DNA of 13,213 nucleotides from Streptosporangiaceae bacterium (lineage in GTDB: Bacteria > Actinomycetota > Actinomycetes > Streptosporangiales > Streptosporangiaceae). This document shows, piece by piece, positions 1-6,418 of the stretch; position 1 is the first letter of the stretch; the number at the start of each line of letters is the position of its first letter. The stretch spans positions 1 to 13,213 of the forward strand of contig JASHOI010000684.1 in the NCBI GenBank assembly GCA_030041195.1. The letters run 5' to 3'. Under the pieces are notes generated by a model, which saw only the letters and a program-made list of their open reading frames with translations, was not told the origin of the DNA and ran no database searches. The position numbers and the translations under genes were made by a program.

Positions 1-66
1 GGCGCCGAGCGGCTGGCGGCGCGGCCCGCGGCGGCCACGTGCATCGCCTGCGCGGGCGCGCGGAGC

Positions 67-1503
67 TTATATCCCGGTCTCGGCGGCCACCCGGCCGGAC
101 TTGACCGCGGTGGCCAGGCTGTCGTGATCATGCTCGTTCTGGCCGGCGTAGCTGGCGGCGAATTCGGCGACGGCCCGGTCGAACTCCGGTGACTTGCCGA
201 GGTAGGCGCCGATCGCGATCCGGTCGCCGGTCCGGGCGTGCGCCCGGGCCAGGCTCTGCCCGCACAGCTGTGCGTAGGCCCGCATGACCGGCGGCTCCAT
301 GTCCTCCACGGCCAGGGAGAACTTCCAGTCGCGCAACTGGCGGACGTAGTAGTCGTGCCCCGGCCCGTTCCTGGGCCGGTGCCAGCCGAGGAAGACGTCC
401 CCGGCTGCCTGCATGAGCCGCTGGCCCGCGACCACGCGCTCTCCCTGGCTGGGGTAGGGGCTGGGGCCGATGAACCCGGCCAGAACCGACGGCACGGCCT
501 CCTTGATCTGGAGGAACAGCCGGTCATCCGGGTCGCGGCCGGTGAGCAGGACGATCCAGCACCGCATGCCCACGCTCCCGATGCCCACCACCTTTCGCGC
601 CATGTCCACGACGTGGTACTTGCTGATCAGGAACCGGCGGTCCCACTCCAGGGTCCGGCGGTAGTTGGCCACGATCTCGTTCAGGTGGTCCTCGAGCCCG
701 GCTGAGGCCTGCGCCCCGGGAAGGTCGCCGACCGGAACTAACAACGGCGGGTCCGCGGCGAACCGGGGCCTGGTGTTGACAATGCGCACCAGCCTGTCGA
801 GTGCATGCTGGCCGGCCCGGTCCCTGGCCGTGGCCAGGTCGGCGTCGGCCAGCCTGCGCTCGCGCCGGTCCAGGATGGCCTGGTACCGCTCCCTGAGCTC
901 ATCGACCTCGGCGGGCAACTGCCAGGCATCGATCTCGCCCAGTCCCGCCAGGCCGCGCATGGTCTTGCGGTAGCGCGCCACGGTGGCCAGCACGATCTCG
1001 CGCCGCTGCTTGTGGCCGAAGCCGTTGCCGCGCCCGGCCACCTCCACGCTCGCGGCCAGCCGCTTGACGTCCCACTCCCACGGGCCGGGCAGGGTCTCGT
1101 CGAAATCGTTGATGTCGAACACCAGGCGGCGTTCCGGCGAGGCAAAGATGCCGAAGTTGGACAGGTGCGCATCACCGCAGGCTTGCACGGTCAGCCCGGT
1201 CACCGGCGTGTGCGCCAAATCGGAGGCCATCAGCAGCGCGGCTCCGCGGAAGAAGGCGAACGGCGACGCCAGCATGCGGCCGTAACGGATCGGCAGCAGC
1301 TCGGGAACCCGTGCCCGCGCCTGCTGCTCGAGCAGCCCCACCGGGTCGGGCCGGCCTGCCGCGGGCCGGAACACCGCGTGGCTGTCCCTGGGCACCGCCT
1401 TCCTGGCGGCCTTGCCCCGGACGGCGCGGTCCTCGGGGGAGAGCTTGACCGGGGCCGGCTCGAGCCGCGAGTTGTGCAGGCCGATCGCGATCTCGCTAGC
1501 CAT
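67..1503 (-). CDS. DUF2252 family protein (kinase-like motifs)
   Basis: This 478-aa protein matches the DUF2252 family, whose biochemical role is not established. Visible motifs (numbered from the ATG at 1503) are RYGRMLASPFAFFRG near 73-87, CGDAHLSNFG at 109-118, FDINDFDET at 129-137, the glycine-rich VVGIGSVGMR at 305-314, LQIKEA at 331-336 and QRLMQAAGDVFLGW near 361-374. The GDxHxxN and DFDE pair resembles the catalytic loop and metal site of aminoglycoside-phosphotransferase-type kinases. The glycine-rich loop and Lys334 resemble the ATP-binding half. There are no signal peptide or membrane segments, so it is probably cytoplasmic. An in-frame GTG at 1539 is possible, but the ATG at 1503 has GGGGGAG six bases upstream and overlaps the aquaporin stop as ATGGCTAG, so I chose it. 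Family assignment is confident; kinase-like activity is inference. Confidence 0.9.
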   Translation of the reverse strand: MASEIAIGLHNSRLEPAPVKLSPEDRAVRGKAARKAVPRDSHAVFRPAAGRPDPVGLLEQQARARVPELLPIRYGRMLASPFAFFRGAALLMASDLAHTPVTGLTVQACGDAHLSNFGIFASPERRLVFDINDFDETLPGPWEWDVKRLAASVEVAGRGNGFGHKQRREIVLATVARYRKTMRGLAGLGEIDAWQLPAEVDELRERYQAILDRRERRLADADLATARDRAGQHALDRLVRIVNTRPRFAADPPLLVPVGDLPGAQASAGLEDHLNEIVANYRRTLEWDRRFLISKYHVVDMARKVVGIGSVGMRCWIVLLTGRDPDDRLFLQIKEAVPSVLAGFIGPSPYPSQGERVVAGQRLMQAAGDVFLGWHRPRNGPGHDYYVRQLRDWKFSLAVEDMEPPVMRAYAQLCGQSLARAHARTGDRIAIGAYLGKSPEFDRAVAEFAASYAGQNEHDHDSLATAVKSGRVAAETGI

Positions 1504-2428
1504 GCCCGGCTCCCCCGTCGGGCTGGTGCTCAGGTGCACTGTCCGGTGCGGCCAGCGGGTGGCCGATCCGCATCGGCAGCCACAGCGAGCCCAGCGTCCC
1601 CTGCGCCGCTTCGGTGCCGTGCGTCCCGCCGCCGGGACCGCGCAGGATGAACGCGATGCCGACCGCGATGACCGCCCCGGCCAGCGGCCCCGCCAGGTAC
1701 GCCCACCACGACGTCCAGTCGCCGAGCACCAGGGCAGGCCCGAGCGAGCGCGCCGGGTTCATCGACGCCCCGCTGACCGGCGACCCCCACAGCCCGGCCA
1801 GCGCGATGTAACTGCCGACCCCGATCGCGGCGAACGGCCCGACCTGCTGCGCGCCCGATGCGGTCCCGAGGATCGTGCTGACGAGGCCGACGGTCAGCAC
1901 CAGCTCCCACAGCGCCGCGGTCAACGTCGAGATGCCGTGCCCCGGCAGGGTCAGCCCGGCGGAGCCGTGCTTGCCGATCAGCGCCCAGAGCAGCAGCGTG
2001 GCCGCCACGGCCCCGGCGAACTGCGCGACGATGTAGCCGGGGACCCGCCGCCACGGAAAGTTGCCGCGGAGCGCGAACGCGAGGCTGACCGCGGGGTTCA
2101 GATGCGCGCCCGAGACCGCGCCCATGAACAGGATGATCGCCATCACCATCAGCGCGGGAGCCACCACCAGCGCGGCGGACGGAACGGCGTGACCGCCGAA
2201 CCTGGCGTTGACCATGCCCCCGCCCACGGCGACGAGCACCAGGAAGAACGTGCCCAGCAATTCCGAGCAGACCCGCCGCCACTCGTATTTGGAGTCCCAG
2301 AAGTCGAAGCGCCTGGCGAACGCGTTCGGCAGCTCGATCAGCGCACGCAGGTCGACCGGGGCCCCGCGGGCCAACGGCTGCTGCGGCGCCGCCCCGGGTG
2401 CGGGTGGCCCGGCCTGGTTGCTGCTCAA
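1496..2428 (-). CDS. MIP family channel (aquaporin, NIP-like)
   Basis: This 310-aa membrane channel would pass water or small uncharged solutes across the cytoplasmic membrane. Both pore half-helix motifs are present: SGAHLNPAV (NPA at 111-113) and SGASMNPARS (NPA at 224-226), with the conserved selectivity-filter Arg227. Six hydrophobic segments surround them, from about 53 to 262. The text around the second NPA, SPVSGASMNPARSLGPAL, resembles plant nodulin-26-like proteins more than AqpZ or GlpF. A polar, Pro/Ala-rich N-terminal stretch of about 50 residues and a C-terminal tail of about 45 residues are extra to the core. The start is TTG, supported by AAGGAGG 8 nt upstream; no better start is visible. 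The stop overlaps the DUF2252 ATG. The substrate cannot be told from sequence. Confidence 0.93.
   Translation of the reverse strand: MSSNQAGPPAPGAAPQQPLARGAPVDLRALIELPNAFARRFDFWDSKYEWRRVCSELLGTFFLVLVAVGGGMVNARFGGHAVPSAALVVAPALMVMAIILFMGAVSGAHLNPAVSLAFALRGNFPWRRVPGYIVAQFAGAVAATLLLWALIGKHGSAGLTLPGHGISTLTAALWELVLTVGLVSTILGTASGAQQVGPFAAIGVGSYIALAGLWGSPVSGASMNPARSLGPALVLGDWTSWWAYLAGPLAGAVIAVGIAFILRGPGGGTHGTEAAQGTLGSLWLPMRIGHPLAAPDSAPEHQPDGGAGHG
1510..1516 (-). promoter_or_regulatory. Shine-Dalgarno sequence of the DUF2252 gene
   Basis: GGGGGAG on the minus strand lies 6 nt before the ATG at 1503 and inside the 3' end of the aquaporin gene. It supports the internal ATG over the upstream GTG at 1539 and suggests translation coupled to the aquaporin. 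Confidence 0.6.
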
Positions 2429-2436
2429 CGGCTCCG

Positions 2437-2443
2437 CCTCCTT
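2437..2443 (-). promoter_or_regulatory. Shine-Dalgarno sequence of the aquaporin gene
   Basis: A full AAGGAGG on the minus strand sits 8 nt before the TTG codon at 2426-2428. It is the main reason to accept a TTG start and shows the aquaporin is translated independently of the upstream phosphatase gene. Confidence 0.75.
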
Positions 2444-2506
2444 GGACGCAGCGACCGAACCCGACCCGCTTCGGCTAACCCCCCCAGATGGGGACGGATT
2501 AGCGCG

Positions 2507-2535
2507 ATCTTACGTCGGAGGTGGCCGCGCGTGAA
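2507..2535 (-). promoter_or_regulatory. Candidate promoter for the aquaporin-DUF2252 pair
   Basis: In the 139-bp gap after the SpoIIE-type gene, the minus strand carries TTCACG (2530-2535) and TAAGAT (2507-2512) spaced by 17 bp, a loose match to a housekeeping sigma factor promoter. Transcription would start about 70 nt before the TTG start. The -35 match is weak, so read-through from the upstream gene is also possible. Confidence 0.3.
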
Positions 2536-2567
2536 GCCTCAGTTCACCCGTTCTTTGCCTTCATGTG

Positions 2568-4688
2568 CTAGTTGACCTGCGGACGCGGCAGCGGCTGCTG
2601 TGCCCATATGATCTTCCCGGTGCCGGTGTGGCGGGTGCCCCAGCGCTCGGCCAGCTGGGCAACGAGCATCAGCCCGCGGCCGTCCTCGTCGTAGCGGTCG
2701 GCACGGCGCAGCTGCGGAGCGGAGCTGCTGCCGTCGAAGACCTCGCAGCTCAGCACGCCGTCCAGGATAATCCGGAGCTGGACGGGCTCGTGGGCATGCC
2801 GGATGGCGTTGGTGACAAGCTCGCTGACCAGCAGCTCGGTCGTGAACGTGATCTCTTCCAGGCCCCAGGCGGCAAGCTGGCGGGCGGCACGGGCGCGGGC
2901 GTCGGCGACGACGGCCGGGTCCGTGGGCAGGTCCCAGGAGGCGATGCGGTCCGGCGCCAGCGCGCGGGTGCGCGCGATGAGCAGCGCCGCGTCATCCCCG
3001 GCCTGCCCGGGGAGCAACGCGTCGACCAGGCTGTCACAGATGGCGTCGAGCGCCGGGCGGGCGCGCGGGGAGCCGTTCGGCCGGCGGTGAACCTCGGCGA
3101 GGACCTGTCGCATCGCGTCCAGGCCCGCGTCGAGATCCCGCTGCCGGGATTCGATCAGCCCGTCGGTGTACAGCACGAGCAGGCTCCCCTCGGGCAGCTC
3201 CACCTCGGCTTCCTCGAACGGCAGCCCGCCCAGGCCCAGCGGAGGCCCGGCCGGCAGGTCCAGAAACTGAACGTTTCCGCCGGGCGTCACGACCGCGGGC
3301 ACCGGATGGCCGGCCCTGGCCAGGTTGCAGCGGCGCGACACCGGGTCGTAGACCGCGTACAGGCACGTCGCGCTGAGATCACCGGCGTCGGCGGAAAGCT
3401 CCTGCTCGGCGGCGAGCCGCGCGACCACGTCATCGAGCCTGGTGAGCAGCTCTTCCGGTTCCAGGTCGATGTCGGCGAGGGTCTGCACGGCGGTGCGCAT
3501 CCGGCCCATGGTGGCGGCCGCGTGGATGCCATGGCCGGCCACGTCGCCGACGACCAGGCCGACCCGGCTGCCGGACAGCCGGATCACGTCGAACCAGTCG
3601 CCGCCCACCGCGACGCCCGAGTGCGAGGGGAGGTAGCGGGTTGCCACCTCGACCGCGGACTGCACCGGCTGGCGCTGCTGCAGCAGGCTGCGCTGCAGCG
3701 CCAGCGCGGTGGCGTGCTCCCGGGTGTAGCGGCGGGCGTTGTCGATGCAGACGGCCGCGCGCGCGACGATCTCCTCGGCCAGCAGGACGTCGTCGGCAGC
3801 GAACGGCTCCTTGCGCTTGTGCCGGGCGAAGACCGCGACCCCGAGCGTGGCGCCGCGGGCGCGCACCGGGACCAGCATCATGGACTTGATCCCGTGCCGG
3901 AGGATGCTGGCGGCCCGCGCGGCATCCGCCGCCGCCCACTCGGCGACGCCCGGCCCGGTCCCGGAATAGCTCACCGGCCGGCCGGTGGCCAGGCACTCGG
4001 CCACCGGTGAGTGCTCGGCGTAGAACGTGACCCGCCCGGGCCGCACCACGTCCTCCGGGATGCCGTGCACGACCGAACCGCTGGCAAGCCGCTGGAACGG
4101 GATCGTGCCCGGGACCCGGCCGGTGGTCGGCTCGTCGCCCCGGACCACGGAATCCAGCAGGTCGATCATGACGAGGTCGGCGAGCTGCGGCACGGCGACC
4201 TCGACCAGTTCCTCGGCCGTCCTGGTCATGTCGAGGGTGCTGCCGATCCGGGTGCTGGCCTCGTTGACCAGCGCCAGCCGCTGCCTGGCCCGGAACTGCT
4301 CGGTCACGTCAAAGCCGACGACGAGCACGCCGTGCACCCGGCCCGCCGGGTCTTTCACCGGCGACAGGTAGACCTCGACCGCGTGATCCCGCCGCTGGCC
4401 GGGCAGCCGGAAGATGCCCCGCCACACGTCTGGCTCCCCGGTCAGCGCCACCTGCCGTGCGCACGCCACGCACGACTCCGTGGCCGGCGTGGATGTCAGG
4501 TCGGTCAGCCGCAGGCCCAGGCCCTCAGCCTCGGTGTGCAGGCCCAGAATGCGGCACATCGAGGCATTCAGCCGCAGATGCCGCATCTGCTTGTCGACGA
4601 GCGCGACGACGACCGGGCTGTGGGCAACGGCCCAGTCCACCAGCTCATGAAGGTTGGTGTCCCGGAATTCGGCTGCCCGGCCCGTCAT
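2568..4688 (-). CDS. PAS-GAF-SpoIIE phosphatase-ATPase regulator
   Basis: This 706-aa protein joins sensing and output domains. A PAS domain (about 12-130) is followed by a GAF domain (about 140-320). A PP2C-type SpoIIE phosphatase (about 340-575) carries metal-site motifs VGGDWFDV (361-368), VGDVAGHG (380-387), YTDGL (507-511) and GDDAALL (564-570). A C-terminal HATPase_c domain has the N-box ELVTNAIRHA (623-632) and a DGRGLMLV G-box (669-676). By family knowledge, such proteins dephosphorylate anti-anti-sigma factors (STAS type), and the ATPase domain resembles RsbW-like anti-sigma kinases. No STAS or sigma gene lies in the window, so the partners must be encoded elsewhere. No membrane segment is visible, so it is probably cytosolic. 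The ATG at 4688 has GAGG 7 nt upstream; an in-frame GTG further upstream is a weaker choice. The PAS domain has a Cys73-x2-Cys76 pair that might sense redox state or metal (speculative). Confidence 0.92.
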   Translation of the reverse strand: MTGRAAEFRDTNLHELVDWAVAHSPVVVALVDKQMRHLRLNASMCRILGLHTEAEGLGLRLTDLTSTPATESCVACARQVALTGEPDVWRGIFRLPGQRRDHAVEVYLSPVKDPAGRVHGVLVVGFDVTEQFRARQRLALVNEASTRIGSTLDMTRTAEELVEVAVPQLADLVMIDLLDSVVRGDEPTTGRVPGTIPFQRLASGSVVHGIPEDVVRPGRVTFYAEHSPVAECLATGRPVSYSGTGPGVAEWAAADAARAASILRHGIKSMMLVPVRARGATLGVAVFARHKRKEPFAADDVLLAEEIVARAAVCIDNARRYTREHATALALQRSLLQQRQPVQSAVEVATRYLPSHSGVAVGGDWFDVIRLSGSRVGLVVGDVAGHGIHAAATMGRMRTAVQTLADIDLEPEELLTRLDDVVARLAAEQELSADAGDLSATCLYAVYDPVSRRCNLARAGHPVPAVVTPGGNVQFLDLPAGPPLGLGGLPFEEAEVELPEGSLLVLYTDGLIESRQRDLDAGLDAMRQVLAEVHRRPNGSPRARPALDAICDSLVDALLPGQAGDDAALLIARTRALAPDRIASWDLPTDPAVVADARARAARQLAAWGLEEITFTTELLVSELVTNAIRHAHEPVQLRIILDGVLSCEVFDGSSSAPQLRRADRYDEDGRGLMLVAQLAERWGTRHTGTGKIIWAQQPLPRPQVN

Positions 4689-4708
4689 CGGTGTGCCTCG
4701 TCGGCCAT
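4685..4708 (-). CDS. Possible 7-codon leader peptide before the SpoIIE-type gene
   Basis: A minigene encoding MADEAHR starts with ATG at 4706-4708, 4 nt after GGAGG (4713-4717). Its TGA overlaps the ATG of the phosphatase gene as ATGA. It is in a different frame from that gene. It could set translation by termination-reinitiation, or be chance, because the main gene also has its own GAGG. Confidence 0.2.
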   Translation of the reverse strand: MADEAHR

Positions 4709-4741
4709 CACACCTCCGCCGGTAAGGTCCGCATTCGTTCC

Positions 4742-4768
4742 TGTCACAGTACGTCACCAGACATACCC
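4742..4768 (-). promoter_or_regulatory. Candidate promoter/operator region of the SpoIIE-type gene
   Basis: The 152-bp gap between the hydrolase stop and the regulator start has no gene. On the minus strand GGGTAT (4763-4768) matches the -10 box of SigB/SigF-type stress sigma factors, but no convincing GTTT-like -35 lies 14-16 bp upstream. Just downstream, the plus strand has two GTCAC repeats 10 bp apart (4743-4747 and 4753-4757) and flanking TGTC/GACA arms (4742-4745, 4760-4763), a possible protein-binding site. Confidence 0.2.
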
Positions 4769-4840
4769 GGATCGCTGACCGTTCATTGAGGCGCGGGGTG
4801 TTGGCTATTTGCGCCTTTTGTGCCGGGGCAGGCGGCGGCG

Positions 4841-6313
4841 TCAGCCGGGGTAGGCGGCGGCGGCCACGGCGACGATCTCGCCGGCGTCCTGCGCCAGCAG
4901 GAAGCCCTGGTCCACGGCGCGCTCGGTGGCCGCGCCGAACAAGGCGGCGTACTCGTCCCGGCCGCCGGGGTAGCGGCGCGCCAGGTCGGCGGCGTCGAAC
5001 ACGCGCGTCGTGCCGAGCAGCATGCCGACCCCGGCAGCCGCGGCCGGCGCGATCCCGGACAGCGCGGCGGCCGGCACGTCGACCCAGCCGGTCCTGATGC
5101 CGCCCCGGGCGATCCCGGAGTCGTCCCTGACCAGCCGCATGTGGTCGTCCGGATCGACCTCGAGCAGCGGAGACCGCGGCGGCGGGTCGCCGCCGCGCGC
5201 CCACCGGTCGAGGTGCGCGATCGCGGCCTGGGCCACGTAGTGGTGCTGCGGCCCGGAGTTCACCGGCGCCGGGCACCGCATCCCCAGCGGCTCAGCGGTC
5301 GGCGCCATCAGCCGGGCCAGCTCGGCGGGCGGCAGCTCGCCGGAATCGCTGAACGATGCGCCGCCGAGCAGGTAGGTGTCGGCGTGCGAGGCGCCGGCGA
5401 TCTCCCACCACCGGAACCAGGTGCTGGCCGGCTGCCGCGCGGTCACGCCGGCCAGCACGCCGGTCACGTCGGTCTCGGTCTGCACGGTCAGCACCGGCGC
5501 GACGTCCGTGCGCACCCGCACGCCGTCCGGCCCCTCGACCCGGATCTGGCCGCCCCACCCCGACAGCGGAGCCGCGCGGCCGGTGCGGCAGCCGATCAGG
5601 TAGCCGTCGCAGGCCGCCTCGGGCGGCACCGTCGGCGCCACCGCGTTGACGTAGCTGACCAGGTGGATCGCTGACTGGGACACCCCGGCCGCCAGCACGC
5701 ACCGGGCCGTGAGCGGCCCGAGAACCACGCCCCGGCGGACCGCGTACCCGGCCTGGGCGAAGATGTCGAAGCAGAACGCGTCACCCGGATGGTGCAAGGA
5801 CCCGTACCGCGCCGGGTCGCTCTCCTTGAGCGCGGGCAGCGACATCATGCGCTGCGCGGGCGCGGGCGCGGGCTCGGGCTCGCTCCCGGCCTGCTCCGGC
5901 GGGTTCTCGAAGATGTCGCCGCCGCCCTCGACGCCGACCCGCTGGGCCGACACCCCGACCCAGGCCCAGCCCGACCTGACCACGTGCCGGTGGGTCAGCA
6001 TCCAGTGCGCCGGGGCGTCGAACCCCGCGCTGACGTTGAGCCATTCCAGGATGACCGTGCCGGTGAAGGCGGCCGGGTCGGCGGGCCGGCACACCACCAG
6101 GCGCGTGGCGAACGGCGCCTTGCCCGACGGCGTGACCTCCCAGTACCCGTCGGCCCCGGCTGGCCCGGCGGGCTCGTAGCAGGTCGCGGTGCCTTCGAGG
6201 AAGAACTCTTCCAGGGTGTAGCCGAAATGGCCGAGGTCGTAGCCCGCCATGAGGATTCCCGGCTGCCCTGGGACAGGCCCGGTCACCCGGGCAGAGCCGT
6301 CCATTTGCCGCAC
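4841..6313 (-). CDS. Alpha/beta hydrolase domain-containing protein
   Basis: This 490-aa protein resembles the large actinobacterial and proteobacterial alpha/beta hydrolase domain family (PF20091 type). Its substrates are mostly unknown and are probably esters or amides. The likely nucleophile is Ser212 in AAGVSQSAIHL, which has Ser instead of the second Gly of the usual GxSxG; this GxSQS form is normal for the family. Glu280 or Asp282 in VQTETDV is a likely acid and His310 in AGASHADTY the likely catalytic His. CPAPVNSGPQHHYV near 347-360 and the downstream WARGGDPPPRSP are also family-like. No signal peptide or membrane helix is visible. A low-complexity SEPEPAPAPAQ stretch lies at 144-154. 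The start could be GTG at 6313 or ATG at 6304 (487 aa); neither has a clear ribosome site. It diverges from the MFS exporter and may share its control. Confidence 0.85.
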   Translation of the reverse strand: MRQMDGSARVTGPVPGQPGILMAGYDLGHFGYTLEEFFLEGTATCYEPAGPAGADGYWEVTPSGKAPFATRLVVCRPADPAAFTGTVILEWLNVSAGFDAPAHWMLTHRHVVRSGWAWVGVSAQRVGVEGGGDIFENPPEQAGSEPEPAPAPAQRMMSLPALKESDPARYGSLHHPGDAFCFDIFAQAGYAVRRGVVLGPLTARCVLAAGVSQSAIHLVSYVNAVAPTVPPEAACDGYLIGCRTGRAAPLSGWGGQIRVEGPDGVRVRTDVAPVLTVQTETDVTGVLAGVTARQPASTWFRWWEIAGASHADTYLLGGASFSDSGELPPAELARLMAPTAEPLGMRCPAPVNSGPQHHYVAQAAIAHLDRWARGGDPPPRSPLLEVDPDDHMRLVRDDSGIARGGIRTGWVDVPAAALSGIAPAAAAGVGMLLGTTRVFDAADLARRYPGGRDEYAALFGAATERAVDQGFLLAQDAGEIVAVAAAAYPG

Positions 6314-6350
6314 TTTACCGGATTCCCGTGACCCCCGCGTGGGCGCCGGG

Positions 6351-6378
6351 TTAAGCCCGTACCAGATAGTTCTAAAGT
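6351..6378 (+). promoter_or_regulatory. Candidate promoter of the MFS exporter
   Basis: TTAAGC (6351-6356) and TAAAGT (6373-6378), separated by 16 bp, give a loose -35/-10 pair in a locally AT-richer stretch of the 105-bp divergent gap. The 5' leader would be about 35 nt and carries a strong AGGGAGGA ribosome site ending 3 nt before the ATG at 6419. Confidence 0.3.
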
Positions 6379-6399
6379 AGACGATCTGTTACGGTACTT
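6375..6399. promoter_or_regulatory. Possible operator (inverted repeat) in the divergent gap
   Basis: AAGTA at 6375-6379 and TACTT at 6395-6399 are inverted arms with a 15-bp spacer, covering the predicted transcription start of the MFS gene. The spacer holds GTAGAC and TGTTAC around a central GATC, a loose palindrome of the kind bound by TetR-like repressors of exporter genes. No regulator gene is adjacent, so this is tentative. Confidence 0.25.
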
Positions 6400-6418
6400 G
6401 TGACGAGAGGGAGGACGC

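Noticed and set aside
1..66. Short minus-strand frame starting with ATG at 42-44 and running off the left edge; also an open plus-strand frame from base 1.
   Set aside because: Only about 14 codons are visible on the minus strand, with a poorly placed ribosome site. The plus-strand frame would overlap the DUF2252 gene by over 100 bp and shows no recognisable motif. Nothing in these 66 bases can be supported.
2536..2567. Possible terminator after the SpoIIE-type gene (GTGAA/TTCAC arms).
   Set aside because: The stem is short (5 bp) and lacks a U-tract. It also overlaps the candidate aquaporin promoter.
805..4778. Several long open frames on the plus strand opposite the DUF2252, aquaporin and phosphatase genes.
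   Set aside because: They are Arg/Pro/Gly-rich, lack known motifs, and arise from high GC content, which makes stops rare opposite real genes.
4770..4830. Possible intrinsic terminator after the hydrolase gene (GGCGC/GCGCC arms).
   Set aside because: The stem is only 5 bp with a loop of about 16 nt and no U-run, so it is not convincing.
4689..5276. Upstream in-frame extension of the SpoIIE-type protein by nearly 200 residues.
   Set aside because: The extension is low-complexity Arg/Ala-rich text lying inside the hydrolase gene and the gap. The PAS domain is complete from the ATG at 4688.
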